A stretch of 59,237 nt of DNA, from positions 1 to 59,237 of the forward strand of contig CAYJGZ010000016.1 in assembly GCA_964370045.1 (NCBI GenBank), in the 5' to 3' direction. Origin of the DNA: JAAYCI01 sp964370045 (GTDB lineage: Bacteria > Bacillota > Clostridia > Oscillospirales > Ruminococcaceae). Position numbers and translations under genes: made by a program. Below the pieces are notes generated by a model. The model was not told where the DNA came from, searched no databases, and saw only the letters and a list, made by a program, of their open reading frames with translations. Positions 24,469 to 32,942 of the stretch are shown here, piece by piece (position 1 is the stretch's first letter; every line of letters begins with the position of its first letter).

Positions 24469-24894
24469 TCAAAGCTTAAAAGGATGGGCGAGTAGCTCCC
24501 CCAATGTGTATGTCTTGATGTTGCCTTCGCCCAGTGCAAGCACCACGCAAAAGTCCTCGTCGCAAAATTCGCTCAGCGCCTGGCGGCACACGCCGCAGGG
24601 CAGGCAGTCGGGCAATGTGGCGAGCGTGTGTTCTTTTTTTGCGCCTGCAATCGCAATGGCGCAAAAGTCCTGTGCACCTGCCGCCACTGCGCTGAAAAGG
24701 GCGGTGCGCTCGGCACAGTTGCACACGCTGTAAGCGGCGTTTTCTACGTTGCACCCTGTGAAAACCCTGCCGTCCTTTGCCAAAAGTGCCGCTCCCACTA
24801 AAAAGCCCGAGTAGGGTGCGTACGCATTTTGGCGTGCGGCTATGGCGGCGCTTGCGAGCGCATGTGCATCGAATTTTAGCTTTGTAACGTGCAT
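24469..24894 (-). CDS. cdd: Cytidine deaminase
   Basis: Hydrolytic deamination of cytidine and deoxycytidine to uridine forms. It has 141 residues. The zinc ligands are Cys60, Cys100 and Cys103 (NCAERTA and LPCGVCRQ), and the catalytic Glu is Glu62. The FTGCNVENAAY substrate loop is present. Its ATG overlaps the deoD stop codon (TAATG arrangement), so the genes are coupled. Confidence 0.96.
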   Translation of the reverse strand: MHVTKLKFDAHALASAAIAARQNAYAPYSGFLVGAALLAKDGRVFTGCNVENAAYSVCNCAERTALFSAVAAGAQDFCAIAIAGAKKEHTLATLPDCLPCGVCRQALSEFCDEDFCVVLALGEGNIKTYTLGELLAHPFKL

Positions 24895-25607
24895 TATACC
24901 GCCCCCAGTGCCACTTGCATCATGTCCGTAAAGCTCTGCTCACGCTCGTGTGAGCTGGTGCTTTGAGAATGGCACAAGCTGTCGGATATTGTCAAAAGGC
25001 AGGCGGCTTTTTTATCGTTGACATGCGCATTGTGAAATAGCGCAAAGCTCTCCATCTCCACAGCAAGGCAGCCCTTTTGCTCCGAAAATATCTGCCAGTG
25101 GGGTGTGTCGGAACGCTCCTGCCTGTAAAACACATCGCTTGAATGTATAGTGCCCTCTGTCAGCTTTTTGCCAAGGCGTGCGGCACTTTGCCGAATGTTT
25201 TCGTTCAGCTCACAGCTGGAGGAAATAATGTCCTTTTCGCAGCCGTTTTGGGTGTGCGCATAGGAGGATTCACTCCATGCGGCATCCGCCAGCACCATGT
25301 CAAACAGCGAAAGCTCAGGGCTGTACGCCCCCGCAGAGCCGATGCGTATGATGGCATCCACCTCGTAGTGGGTGAAAAGCTCCCAGCTGTATATACCCAT
25401 GGAGGGCATACCCATGCCGCTACCCATCACGGACACGCTCTTTCCCTCGTAAGTGCCCGTGTAGCCCAGCATCCCACGGACGCTGTTAAACAGCACTGCG
25501 TCGCTTAAAAATTTTTCGGCGATGAACTTTGCCCTCAAGGGGTCCCCCGGCATTAGCACCGTTTTAGCTATCTGGCCCGGCTGTGCGGAATTGTGCGGAG
25601 TGGACAT
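24894..25607 (-). CDS. deoD: Purine nucleoside phosphorylase, DeoD type
   Basis: Phosphorolysis of purine (deoxy)nucleosides. It has 237 residues from the ATG at 25607, chosen because the protein begins STPHNSA like other DeoD proteins and AGGAG lies upstream; the 34-residue longer frame does not resemble the family. Signatures are LMPGDPLRAKFIAE, the phosphate loop GSGMGMPSMGIY, AVEMESFALF (ribose-binding Met-Glu) and TISDSL with the catalytic Asp. It is the first gene of the salvage operon. Confidence 0.95.
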   Translation of the reverse strand: MSTPHNSAQPGQIAKTVLMPGDPLRAKFIAEKFLSDAVLFNSVRGMLGYTGTYEGKSVSVMGSGMGMPSMGIYSWELFTHYEVDAIIRIGSAGAYSPELSLFDMVLADAAWSESSYAHTQNGCEKDIISSSCELNENIRQSAARLGKKLTEGTIHSSDVFYRQERSDTPHWQIFSEQKGCLAVEMESFALFHNAHVNDKKAACLLTISDSLCHSQSTSSHEREQSFTDMMQVALGAV

Positions 25608-25930
25608 GTACAACACGCTCCTATCTATAATGTTGTATGAGATGCGTTTTTGTTTGTGCAAAAGAGAAATTGCGCAAAAATCGCTGCAAATTGCGATTAA
25701 AAAGAACAAGTTAAGTATAACATAGCTTAAAAATGTGTACTATACCTCGGCGAAGAATTGTAGAATTTTTCTATACACACCTCGCCGCATTGTGAATACT
25801 CGCAATGCGTGCTATAATGATTGTGGGAAATGGTGTGCAGTCGCCTGAGGGAGTATTGTCGCAGGCGCGCAGTGCAGAGCAATCGGTGCTTGTTTTTGTT
25901 TTGTCGCAAGCTACACGGGGAGGAAAATAC
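25608..25930. other. Divergent region between deoD and ruvC
   Basis: 323 bp. The plus-strand promoter at 25790-25818 is clear. On the minus strand a TATACT near 25720 could be the -10 for deoD, but its -35 is poor. The in-frame extension upstream of ruvC is non-coding leader. Confidence 0.5.
25790..25818 (+). promoter_or_regulatory. Sigma-A promoter for ruvC
   Basis: TTGTGA, 17 nt, TATAAT. The transcript would have a leader of about 105 nt before the ruvC ATG. No LexA (Cheo) box is evident. Confidence 0.75.
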
Positions 25931-26452
25931 ATGCGTGTTTTGGGCATAGACCCCGGGTATGCCATATGCGGATACGGCGTGGTGCAGGCATCGCCTGCAG
26001 GCGGCTGTGCGGTGGGCTTTGGCGCTGTGACCACACAGGCGCACACCTGTTTTGAGGACAGATTGCTTGAAATTTACGAGGACATAACGGCGCTTTTGAA
26101 GGAGTACAAGCCGGATGTAATGGCCATTGAAACGCTGTTTTTTAACTCGAACCAAAAGACGGCGGTCGCTGTGGCCGAGGCCAGAGGCGTGGTGCTTTTG
26201 GCAGCGAGGATGAACGGCGTGCCCATCTGCGAGTACAGCCCGCTTCAGGTGAAAATGGCGGTGACAGGCTACGGCAAAGCACCCAAAAAGCAGGTGCAGG
26301 AGATGATGTGCAGGCTGTTAAAGCTAAGCGAAATACCAAAGCCGGACGACGCCGCCGACGCGCTGGCCATAGCGCTGTGCCACCTAAACAGCGCACGGAG
26401 CAGGCAGTACGGCAGGGCGCTGACAAGGCGTGAAGAGATGGGTTACTTTTAA
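25931..26452 (+). CDS. ruvC: Holliday junction resolvase RuvC
   Basis: Endonuclease that resolves Holliday junctions together with RuvAB. It has 173 residues from the ATG at 25931, with GGGGAGGAAAA upstream. The catalytic acids are visible: Asp7 (GIDPGY), Glu67 (AIETLFF), and the Asp139/Asp140 and Asp143 cluster (PDDAADALAIALCH). It lies first in a ruvC-ruvA-ruvB cluster; ruvA follows after 175 bp that hold a family A palindromic element. Confidence 0.96.
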   Translation: MRVLGIDPGYAICGYGVVQASPAGGCAVGFGAVTTQAHTCFEDRLLEIYEDITALLKEYKPDVMAIETLFFNSNQKTAVAVAEARGVVLLAARMNGVPICEYSPLQVKMAVTGYGKAPKKQVQEMMCRLLKLSEIPKPDDAADALAIALCHLNSARSRQYGRALTRREEMGYF

Positions 26453-26479
26453 GGTGACACTGCAAAATGAAAATACCAT

Positions 26480-26573
26480 ATACCACAAGCACGAAGATGC
26501 CGGTACATCCTCCCCCGCCGTAGGCGGGGGAGGATGTACAAAAAAATCAAACCTGCTCTTTTGTACACACCCA
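26480..26573. repeat. Family A palindromic element, copy 1
   Basis: The central hairpin at 26503-26539 has arms GTACATCCTCCCCCGCC and its exact complement around TA. The flanks are the family's right arm ending TGTACACACCCA. It lies between ruvC and ruvA. Confidence 0.75.
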
Positions 26574-26627
26574 CTGCTCACTTGGGCTTGTGCCGACACT
26601 ATCATAGCAAAGGCGTGGTAAATAAAA

Positions 26628-27230
26628 ATGTTTTACTCTCTTACGGGAAAAATTGTGGATGTATCGCCCGGCTTTGCGGCCATAGAGTGCGGCGGCGTTG
26701 CGTTTGAGGTGAACATGCCCCAAAACGCTGTTCTGCCTGCCCAAGGAAGCACAGCTACGGTATACACGCACCTGAATGTTTCCGAAAATGCGATGTCACT
26801 TTTTGGGTTTGAGAGTCTCACAGATAGGCAGATGTTCCTGCTGCTCACGGGTGTTTCGGGTGTGGGGCCAAAGGTGGGGCTTGCTATTTTGAGTGCGCTG
26901 TCCCCCGAGCGAATCACGCTTGCCATAAGTGCAGGCGACCACAAGGCGTTTACGGCGGCGCAGGGTGTAGGGCCAAAGCTTGCCCAGCGCATTGTGCTGG
27001 AACTCAAGGATAAAATGCCAAAGGGAATTTCGGGCGGCGGCATTGCGATGGGAGACTTGGGCGGTGCAGTGCAGGGCGCACCGCAAAGCGCAGTACAGCA
27101 GGCGATAGAGGCGCTGACAGCGCTGGGATATACCCAAAGCGAAGCGGCGGCGGCGTGCATCGGGCTGGATGGTGAACTGCCCGTGGCCGAGATGGTGCGC
27201 CTTGCGCTGAAGTCGCTGGGCAAGTGGTAA
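26628..27230 (+). CDS. ruvA: Holliday junction branch migration protein RuvA
   Basis: Tetrameric DNA-binding partner of RuvB. It has 200 residues. The N-terminal OB fold starts MFYSLTGKIVDVSPGFAAIEC. Two helix-hairpin-helix motifs follow (FLLLTGVSGVGPKVGLAILSAL in two pieces and FTAAQGVGPKLAQRIVLEL), and then the C-terminal RuvB-contact helix domain with ALTALGYTQSEA. No odd features were seen. A weak ribosome site precedes the ATG. Confidence 0.96.
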   Translation: MFYSLTGKIVDVSPGFAAIECGGVAFEVNMPQNAVLPAQGSTATVYTHLNVSENAMSLFGFESLTDRQMFLLLTGVSGVGPKVGLAILSALSPERITLAISAGDHKAFTAAQGVGPKLAQRIVLELKDKMPKGISGGGIAMGDLGGAVQGAPQSAVQQAIEALTALGYTQSEAAAACIGLDGELPVAEMVRLALKSLGKW

Positions 27231-27245
27231 AAATTTTACATGCCG

Positions 27246-27358
27246 TAGTGGTTTATAGATAAATCACTATATGTTAAGCGTGAAAAGAGGGCGGCATACC
27301 CTCCCCACCTACGGCGGGGGAGGATATGCCAAAAAACGTAATTAGCCTTTTGTTCACG
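27246..27358. repeat. Family A palindromic element, copy 2
   Basis: The hairpin at 27293-27330 has GGCATA/TATGCC bases and a CCTCCCC/GGGGAGG core with one or two mismatches. The left arm includes ATATGTTAAGCGTG. It lies inside the ruvA-ruvB interval. Confidence 0.7.
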
Positions 27359-27412
27359 TTTGCAAAAAACGACATTTCCACATGATAACAAACACTGCAA
27401 AAGAGGAAAGTA

Positions 27413-28516
27413 ATGGCTATACAACCGTCAAATACACATATACCTGCGCCCGAGGAGGAGCGGCTGATTTCCCCAAAGCCCACCACGGCGGATGTTGATA
27501 CGCAGGCGCTTTTGCGCCCAAGGACGCTTGCGGACGATGAGTTCATAGGGCAGAAAAAGGCCAAGGAAAACCTGCGTGTCTACATGAAAGCCGCAAAGCT
27601 CAGGGGTGAGGTGCTGGACCATCTGCTCCTCTACGGCCCGCCCGGCCTTGGCAAGACAACGCTTGCGAACATTGTGGCGCAGGAGATGGGCGCACAGTTT
27701 CGTGCCACCAGCGCACCTGCCATAGAAAAGCCGGGGGATTTGGCGGCACTTCTCACAAACCTTCAGGAGGGTGATGTGCTTTTTGTGGATGAAATCCACC
27801 GCCTGTCACGGCAGGTGGAGGAGGTTTTGTATTCCGCGCTGGAGGACTTTGTGCTGGACATAATGATAGGCAAAGGCCCCTCGGCGCAGTCCATTCGCAT
27901 AAACTTGCCCCGTTTTACGCTGGTGGGGGCGACCACTCGTGCGGGTCAGCTCTCCGCTCCTTTGCGAGACCGCTTTGGCGTTCTTTTGAAGCTGGAGATG
28001 TACACACCGCAGGAGCTTGCGCAAATAGTGCGTCGCTCCGCTGATATTTTGCAAATATCCTGCGATGAGCAGGGCGCTTGCGACATAGCACGTTGCAGTA
28101 GGGGCACGCCTCGTGTGGCGAATAGACTACTCAAGCGTGTGCGTGACTACGCCATGGTGTCGGGCAATGACACAGTGGATGCGGACATTGCGGCGTATGC
28201 GCTAAAGCGTATGGAAATAGACGACATGGGGCTGGACGAGCTGGACAGGTGCCTTTTGCGTGCGATTGTGGACACATACGCAGGCGGCCCTGTGGGGCTG
28301 GAGACGCTGGCGGCACTGCTGGGTGAAGAGGCGGTGACGCTGGAGGATGTGTGCGAGCCGTACCTTATGCAGGTGGGCTTTTTGATGCGCACGCCCCGTG
28401 GGCGATGTGTGACGCACAAGGCGTACGCACATCTTGGCATTGCGCCGCCGCAGGAGGATGCGGCAGGCCGACAGCAGACACTTGAGCAGATAATGAGGGA
28501 TAGCGCAGATGCTTAG
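27413..28516 (+). CDS. ruvB: Holliday junction branch migration ATPase RuvB
   Basis: AAA+ motor that drives branch migration. It has 367 residues including an N-terminal extension of about 25 residues. Walker A is GPPGLGKTT, Walker B LFVDEIHRLS, sensor 1 LVGATTRAG, Arg finger region PLRDRFG, and the C-terminal winged helix contains MGLDELDRCLLRAI and the typical end FLMRTPRGR. AAGAGGAAAG precedes the ATG. The 3' end overlaps the next gene by eight bases. Confidence 0.97.
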   Translation: MAIQPSNTHIPAPEEERLISPKPTTADVDTQALLRPRTLADDEFIGQKKAKENLRVYMKAAKLRGEVLDHLLLYGPPGLGKTTLANIVAQEMGAQFRATSAPAIEKPGDLAALLTNLQEGDVLFVDEIHRLSRQVEEVLYSALEDFVLDIMIGKGPSAQSIRINLPRFTLVGATTRAGQLSAPLRDRFGVLLKLEMYTPQELAQIVRRSADILQISCDEQGACDIARCSRGTPRVANRLLKRVRDYAMVSGNDTVDADIAAYALKRMEIDDMGLDELDRCLLRAIVDTYAGGPVGLETLAALLGEEAVTLEDVCEPYLMQVGFLMRTPRGRCVTHKAYAHLGIAPPQEDAAGRQQTLEQIMRDSADA

Positions 28517-29408
28517 CAATACAAACATTCGGCTTGCAGACGGATGGAAAGAGTACGAGCTTTTGGACACAAGCGGCGGCTTTAGGCTGGAGCGCTGGGG
28601 CAATGTGCTACTGCAGCGCCCCGACCCGCAGGTGATATGGGACACGCCCTATGCCACCCCGAAGTGGCACAGTGTGGATGCGGTGTACAGCCGAAGCGAA
28701 AAGGGCGGCGGCGGATGGGATTACCGCAAGAAGTTGCCCGAAAAGTGGCGCATAAAATATAACGACCTCACGCTTATTGTGAGCCCTACGGGCTTTAAGC
28801 ACACGGGTGTGTTCCCCGAGCAGGCGGTAAACTGGGACAGCTACATGCGGTGCATAAAAAATGCGGCTCGCCCTGTGAGGGTGCTCAACTTGTTCGGCTA
28901 CACAGGCGGTGCGACGCTTGCGTGTGCGGCGGCAGGGGCGAGTGTTGTGCATGTGGATGCGAGCAAGGGCATGGTGAGCTGGGCGAGGGAAAATGCGGCG
29001 GCGAGCGGCCTTGCGGACAGACCCGTGCGCTGGATTGTGGACGACTGTGTGAAGTTTGTCGCAAGGGAAATGCGCAGGGGCAATACATACGATGCCATTA
29101 TAATGGACCCGCCCAGCTATGGCAGAGGGCCCTCGGGTGAAGTGTGGAAGCTGGAGGAAGCGTTGTGGCCGCTACTTGTGCAGACGGTACAGCTTTTGAG
29201 TGACACACCGCTGTTTTTTGTGGTGAACAGCTACACCAGCGGCCTTGCGCCGGGGGTGATGGGCTACATGCTGAATTCACTTTTGCAAAAGAAGATAGGC
29301 GGCAAAGTGCAATGTAGCGAGATAGGCCTGCCCGTGACATCGGGCGGCGCAATGCCCTGCGGGGCGAGCAGCCGGTGGGTTGCAGATGATGCCGACTTGG
29401 GCGAGTAG
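28509..29408 (+). CDS. Class I SAM-dependent methyltransferase (RlmI/RlmK-like fold)
   Basis: A 299-residue methyltransferase. Motif I is VLNLFGYTGGATLACAAAGA, motif II VVHVDASKGMVSWARENAAA and motif IV IIMDPPSYGRG, a combination seen in the COG1092-type RNA methyltransferases and relatives. There is no PUA domain at the N-terminus; instead about 100 residues beginning IRLADGWKEYELLDTSGG. The substrate is probably RNA but unproven. It overlaps ruvB and has no ribosome site of its own, so it is likely translated by coupling. Confidence 0.8.
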   Translation: MLSNTNIRLADGWKEYELLDTSGGFRLERWGNVLLQRPDPQVIWDTPYATPKWHSVDAVYSRSEKGGGGWDYRKKLPEKWRIKYNDLTLIVSPTGFKHTGVFPEQAVNWDSYMRCIKNAARPVRVLNLFGYTGGATLACAAAGASVVHVDASKGMVSWARENAAASGLADRPVRWIVDDCVKFVAREMRRGNTYDAIIMDPPSYGRGPSGEVWKLEEALWPLLVQTVQLLSDTPLFFVVNSYTSGLAPGVMGYMLNSLLQKKIGGKVQCSEIGLPVTSGGAMPCGASSRWVADDADLGE

Positions 29409-29431
29409 CAGGGCAAGCCCTTTAATTGAGA

Positions 29432-29552
29432 AGTGATTTGAAGGTAAAATGCTATACGTTAAGTACGAGAAGAAGCGCTATATCCTCCCCTCGCCGCAGG
29501 CGGGGGAGGATATAGCGAAAAAAATAAACCTACCCTTTTGTATACACCTGAA
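29432..29552. repeat. Family A palindromic element, copy 3
   Basis: The hairpin at 29477-29516 has GCTATATCC/GGATATAGC arms with a C-rich core. The left arm has GTGATTTGAAGG and ACGTTAAGTACGAGAAGAA. It sits upstream of ecfA1. Confidence 0.75.
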
Positions 29553-29591
29553 AAACACAGGCGCTTTTTTGCGCACAAGGAGAAAGCATAA

Positions 29592-30455
29592 ATGTCCGAT
29601 ATGATTCGTTGTGATAATGTTTCGTTTCGCTATGACGAGGAACACCCGTATGTGATAGAACAGCTGAGCATCGCTGTGCAAAAGGGTGAGTTTGTTGCGG
29701 TATTAGGTGCAAACGGCTGCGGAAAATCCACACTTGCAAAGCACTTTAACGCTATGCTACTGCCCGAGGCAGGCACCGTTTGGGTAAAGGCGATGAACAC
29801 GTCGGAGGATGAGCTTTTGTGGGATATTCGCCAGACGGTGGGGATGGTGTTTCAAAACCCCGACAACCAAATTGTGGCGACGGTGGTGGAGGAGGACGTG
29901 GCGTTTGCGCTGGAAAATTTAGGCGTGCCACCGAATGAAATACGCACACGTATAGATGAGGCGATGAAATCCGCAGGTATATATGCGCACAAAGACCGCC
30001 AGCCGCACAAGCTGAGCGGCGGCCAAAAACAGCGTGTGGCTGTGGCAGGCGTGCTGGCGATGAACCCCGAGTGCATTGTGATGGACGAGGCAACCGCCAT
30101 GCTTGACCCACGTGGGCGGCAGAAAATTATGCGCACCGTCAAAAAGCTGAACAAGGAGCAGGGCATCACCGTGGTGCACATAACCCACTACATGGAGGAG
30201 GCCACCGAGGCGGACCGTGTGGTGGTGATGGACAGGGGGCGTGTGGCGTTTTCGGGCACGCCGAGCGAGGTGTTCAGCCGCACAAAAGAGCTGCAGGAGC
30301 TGCACCTTGATATTCCGCAGTCGGCGGAGCTGTGCGAGATGCTAAGCGAAATGGGGCTGGAAATGCCCAAAGGTGTCACTGCGGTGGAGCAGTGCGCACA
30401 GCTGATTTACGAAAAGCTCACGGGCAAAGCACCGCCCGAAAGGCAGGTGGGATAA
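29592..30455 (+). CDS. ecfA1: Energy-coupling factor transporter ATPase EcfA1
   Basis: ATP-binding subunit of a group II ECF vitamin/metal transporter. It has 287 residues. Walker A is GANGCGKST, Q-loop VFQNPDNQIV, signature LSGGQKQR, Walker B IVMDEATAML and H-loop VVHITHYME. The stop overlaps the ecfA2 start (TAATG). It works as a heterodimer with EcfA2 on EcfT. Confidence 0.95.
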   Translation: MSDMIRCDNVSFRYDEEHPYVIEQLSIAVQKGEFVAVLGANGCGKSTLAKHFNAMLLPEAGTVWVKAMNTSEDELLWDIRQTVGMVFQNPDNQIVATVVEEDVAFALENLGVPPNEIRTRIDEAMKSAGIYAHKDRQPHKLSGGQKQRVAVAGVLAMNPECIVMDEATAMLDPRGRQKIMRTVKKLNKEQGITVVHITHYMEEATEADRVVVMDRGRVAFSGTPSEVFSRTKELQELHLDIPQSAELCEMLSEMGLEMPKGVTAVEQCAQLIYEKLTGKAPPERQVG

Positions 30456-31327
30456 TGGCATCCATTGTGCGTGTGGAAAACCTTAGCTATGTGTACAACC
30501 CCGGTATGCCCGATGCCACCGCCGCAATAAGTGACATAAGCTTTGAGCTTCGCGAGCACTCTTTTGTGGGCATAATAGGCGCTACGGGCTGTGGCAAGTC
30601 CACGCTTATCACCCACTTCAACGGCCTTTTGAAGCCCACAAGCGGCAGGATATTCATAGATGGCATGGACATATGGGAAAACCCAAAGGACATCCGCAAG
30701 TTTCGTTTTTTGACGGGGCTTGTGTTTCAGTACCCCGAGTATCAGCTTTTTGAGGACACGGTGGCAAAGGACATCGCCTACGGCCCTCGTAACATGCAGC
30801 TGTCGGAGGGGGAGATAGCCGAGCGTGTGCAAAGCGCCGCCGCCTTTTGCGGCATAAGCGAGGAGATGCTGTCCCGTAGCCCGTTTGAGCTTTCGGGTGG
30901 GCAAAAGCGCAGGGTGGCCATTGCGGGTGTTTTGGCAATGCGGCCCAAGCTTTTGGTGCTGGATGAGCCTGCCGCAGGGCTGGACCCTGAGGGCAGAGAC
31001 ACCATACTTAACGAAATTAAAAACTTTCATCGCACCACCGGCACAAGCGTGGTGCTCGTGAGCCACAGCATGGAAGATGTGGCGAAGTATGCGGACGAGG
31101 TGCTGGTGATGCAAAACGGCGGCGTGGTGATGCAGGATGAGACAGCCACTGTGTTTGCCCGTGCGCAGGAGCTTTTGGAGATGGGGCTGTCCGTGCCGCA
31201 GATAACAAAAATTTTCCTGCGCCTAAAAGAGATGGGGCTGGATATTGACACCGACGTATACACGGTGAAATACGCCGCCGAAAAAATACTCGAATACAAA
31301 AACGGAGGTGGCGGCGGTGCTTCGTGA
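30455..31327 (+). CDS. ecfA2: Energy-coupling factor transporter ATPase EcfA2
   Basis: Second ATPase, 290 residues from the ATG at 30455. Walker A is GATGCGKST, Q-loop VFQYPEYQLF, signature LSGGQKRR, Walker B LLVLDEPAAGLDP and H-loop VVLVSHSMED. The upstream in-frame extension is only antisense or shadow reading of ecfA1. It overlaps the ecfT start. Confidence 0.95.
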   Translation: MASIVRVENLSYVYNPGMPDATAAISDISFELREHSFVGIIGATGCGKSTLITHFNGLLKPTSGRIFIDGMDIWENPKDIRKFRFLTGLVFQYPEYQLFEDTVAKDIAYGPRNMQLSEGEIAERVQSAAAFCGISEEMLSRSPFELSGGQKRRVAIAGVLAMRPKLLVLDEPAAGLDPEGRDTILNEIKNFHRTTGTSVVLVSHSMEDVAKYADEVLVMQNGGVVMQDETATVFARAQELLEMGLSVPQITKIFLRLKEMGLDIDTDVYTVKYAAEKILEYKNGGGGGAS

Positions 31328-32150
31328 TATTACCATAGGCCAGCACTTTCCGGGCACCTCCCCCCTGCACAGGCTGGACGCACGGCTGAAAGTAGTGCTG
31401 GTCATCGCCTACATAATAGTGCTGTTCATAGGGAGCAATCCTTTGGGGCTTGCCATCTCGGGAGTTTTTGTGCTGATAATGTACGTGGTTGCGAAAATTC
31501 CCATGCGCACGTTGCTACGTAGCTTTAAGCCGCTACTGCCCATTCTTATATTTACCACCATCCTCAACCTGTTTTTTGTGCAGGAGGGTAACGTGCTGGT
31601 TTCATGGTGGATATTTACCATCACGGACGGCGGCATTTACTATGCGGTGCGCATGTGCATACGCATTTTGTGTCTTATTGCGGGCGCAAGCCTGCTCACC
31701 TACACCACAAGCCCCATAGTGCTCACCGACGCAATCGAGAGCCTGCTAAGCCCGCTTGCGAAAATTCGCTTTCCGGCGCACGAGCTTGCCATGATGATGA
31801 CAATAGCACTGCGCATGATTCCCACCATAATCGAGGAGACGGACAAGATAATGAGCGCACAAAAGGCTCGTGGCGCTCAGCTGGACTCGGGCGGAATTAT
31901 TAAGCGTGTGAAGGCGCTTGTGCCGGTGCTTATTCCGCTGTTTTTGTCCGCCTTTCGCAGGGCGGAGGAGCTTGCCATGGCCATGGAAAGCAGGTGCTAC
32001 CGTGGTGGCAAGGGGCGCACCCGCCTGCGCCGTTTGCACATCACGGGTGAGGATGTTTTTATATTTTGTGTGGGGCTTGCGATTTTTGCGCTGGTGGCGT
32101 TTTCGGACAGCATTTACACGTTTATTCGGCTGTGGATAGCGGTATGGTGA
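31317..32150 (+). CDS. ecfT: Energy-coupling factor transporter transmembrane protein EcfT
   Basis: Membrane scaffold that couples the two ATPases to exchangeable substrate-binding S components. It has 277 residues from the GTG at 31317 (GGAGG lies 8 nt upstream), beginning VLRDITIGQHFPGTSPLHRLD, the usual EcfT start (quoted in two halves by the family as RDITIGQ and HRLD). Five or six membrane segments are present, plus the coupling-helix motif AQKARGAQLDSGG. No S component is encoded nearby, as usual for shared ECF modules. The stop overlaps the truA ATG. Confidence 0.94.
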   Translation: MLRDITIGQHFPGTSPLHRLDARLKVVLVIAYIIVLFIGSNPLGLAISGVFVLIMYVVAKIPMRTLLRSFKPLLPILIFTTILNLFFVQEGNVLVSWWIFTITDGGIYYAVRMCIRILCLIAGASLLTYTTSPIVLTDAIESLLSPLAKIRFPAHELAMMMTIALRMIPTIIEETDKIMSAQKARGAQLDSGGIIKRVKALVPVLIPLFLSAFRRAEELAMAMESRCYRGGKGRTRLRRLHITGEDVFIFCVGLAIFALVAFSDSIYTFIRLWIAVW

Positions 32151-32920
32151 TGCAAAATTATCTTTTGCGCATGGCCTTTGACGGCGGCGCATACCACGGC
32201 TTTCAGGTGCAAAAAAATGCTGTGAGTGTGTGTGAAACCTTGCAAGATGCGATGAGGGCGGTGTTTGGCGAAGCGCCGGATGTAAAGGGATGTAGCAGGA
32301 CGGATGCTGGGGTGCATGCAAGGGAGTTTTGTGTTTCGTTTAAGTGTGAAACAAACATACCTTCGCAAAAAATACCCTTGGCGCTAAACATGAGCCTACC
32401 GCAGGATATACGTGTACTGTCCTGTCAAAAAGTCCCCGATGCCTTTCACGCACGCTACTCGGCGAGCGCAAAGCGGTACTGCTATGTTATACTCAACAGT
32501 GCGGTGGACGATGTTTTTGCGCAGAATCGATACCTGCGTGTGGCGGCAAAGCTAAACGAGAGCGCAATGCAGCAGGCGGCTTTGCCGCTCTTGGGAAAGC
32601 ACGATTTTTGCGCGTTTATGTCCGCAGGCAGTAGCGTGCAAACCACCGTGCGCACCATAAAAACGCTTGAAGTAAACAGGCGTGGCCAGTGGGTGGAAAT
32701 CTCGGTGTCTGCCGATGGCTTTTTGTACAATATGGTGCGTATCATCGCAGGAACTTTGCTAAAAGCGGGCGAGGGAAAGATGTCGCCGCAGCAGGTAGCT
32801 GAGGCACTGCGCACAGGAAAGCGGGGGCTGGCAGGGCCTACGCTTGCGGCAAAGGGGCTTTTTTTGGACAGGGTATTTTACCCGAAAGATGCGCTTTTCG
32901 ACGTGTGCGAAAGCAGATAA
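32150..32920 (+). CDS. truA: tRNA pseudouridine synthase A (positions 38-40)
   Basis: Makes pseudouridine in the tRNA anticodon arm. It has 256 residues. The catalytic Asp52 is in CSRTDAGVHA, followed by the AKRYCYVI and GFLYNMVRIIAGTLL motifs of the family. The ATG at 32150 overlaps the ecfT stop codon (TGATG); an in-frame ATG at 32144 would add two residues. The ecfA-ecfA-ecfT-truA order is a classic Firmicutes cluster. Confidence 0.95.
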   Translation: MQNYLLRMAFDGGAYHGFQVQKNAVSVCETLQDAMRAVFGEAPDVKGCSRTDAGVHAREFCVSFKCETNIPSQKIPLALNMSLPQDIRVLSCQKVPDAFHARYSASAKRYCYVILNSAVDDVFAQNRYLRVAAKLNESAMQQAALPLLGKHDFCAFMSAGSSVQTTVRTIKTLEVNRRGQWVEISVSADGFLYNMVRIIAGTLLKAGEGKMSPQQVAEALRTGKRGLAGPTLAAKGLFLDRVFYPKDALFDVCESR

Positions 32921-32942
32921 CTATAACAGTATAGGTGTGTGT

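Noticed and set aside
25805..25930. Longer RuvC start
   Set aside because: It overlaps the promoter and lacks family similarity; RuvC proteins start at the GIDPG strand.
30332..30454. Longer EcfA2 start inside ecfA1
   Set aside because: This is an out-of-frame shadow of ecfA1; the TAATG junction with the correct N-terminus is better.
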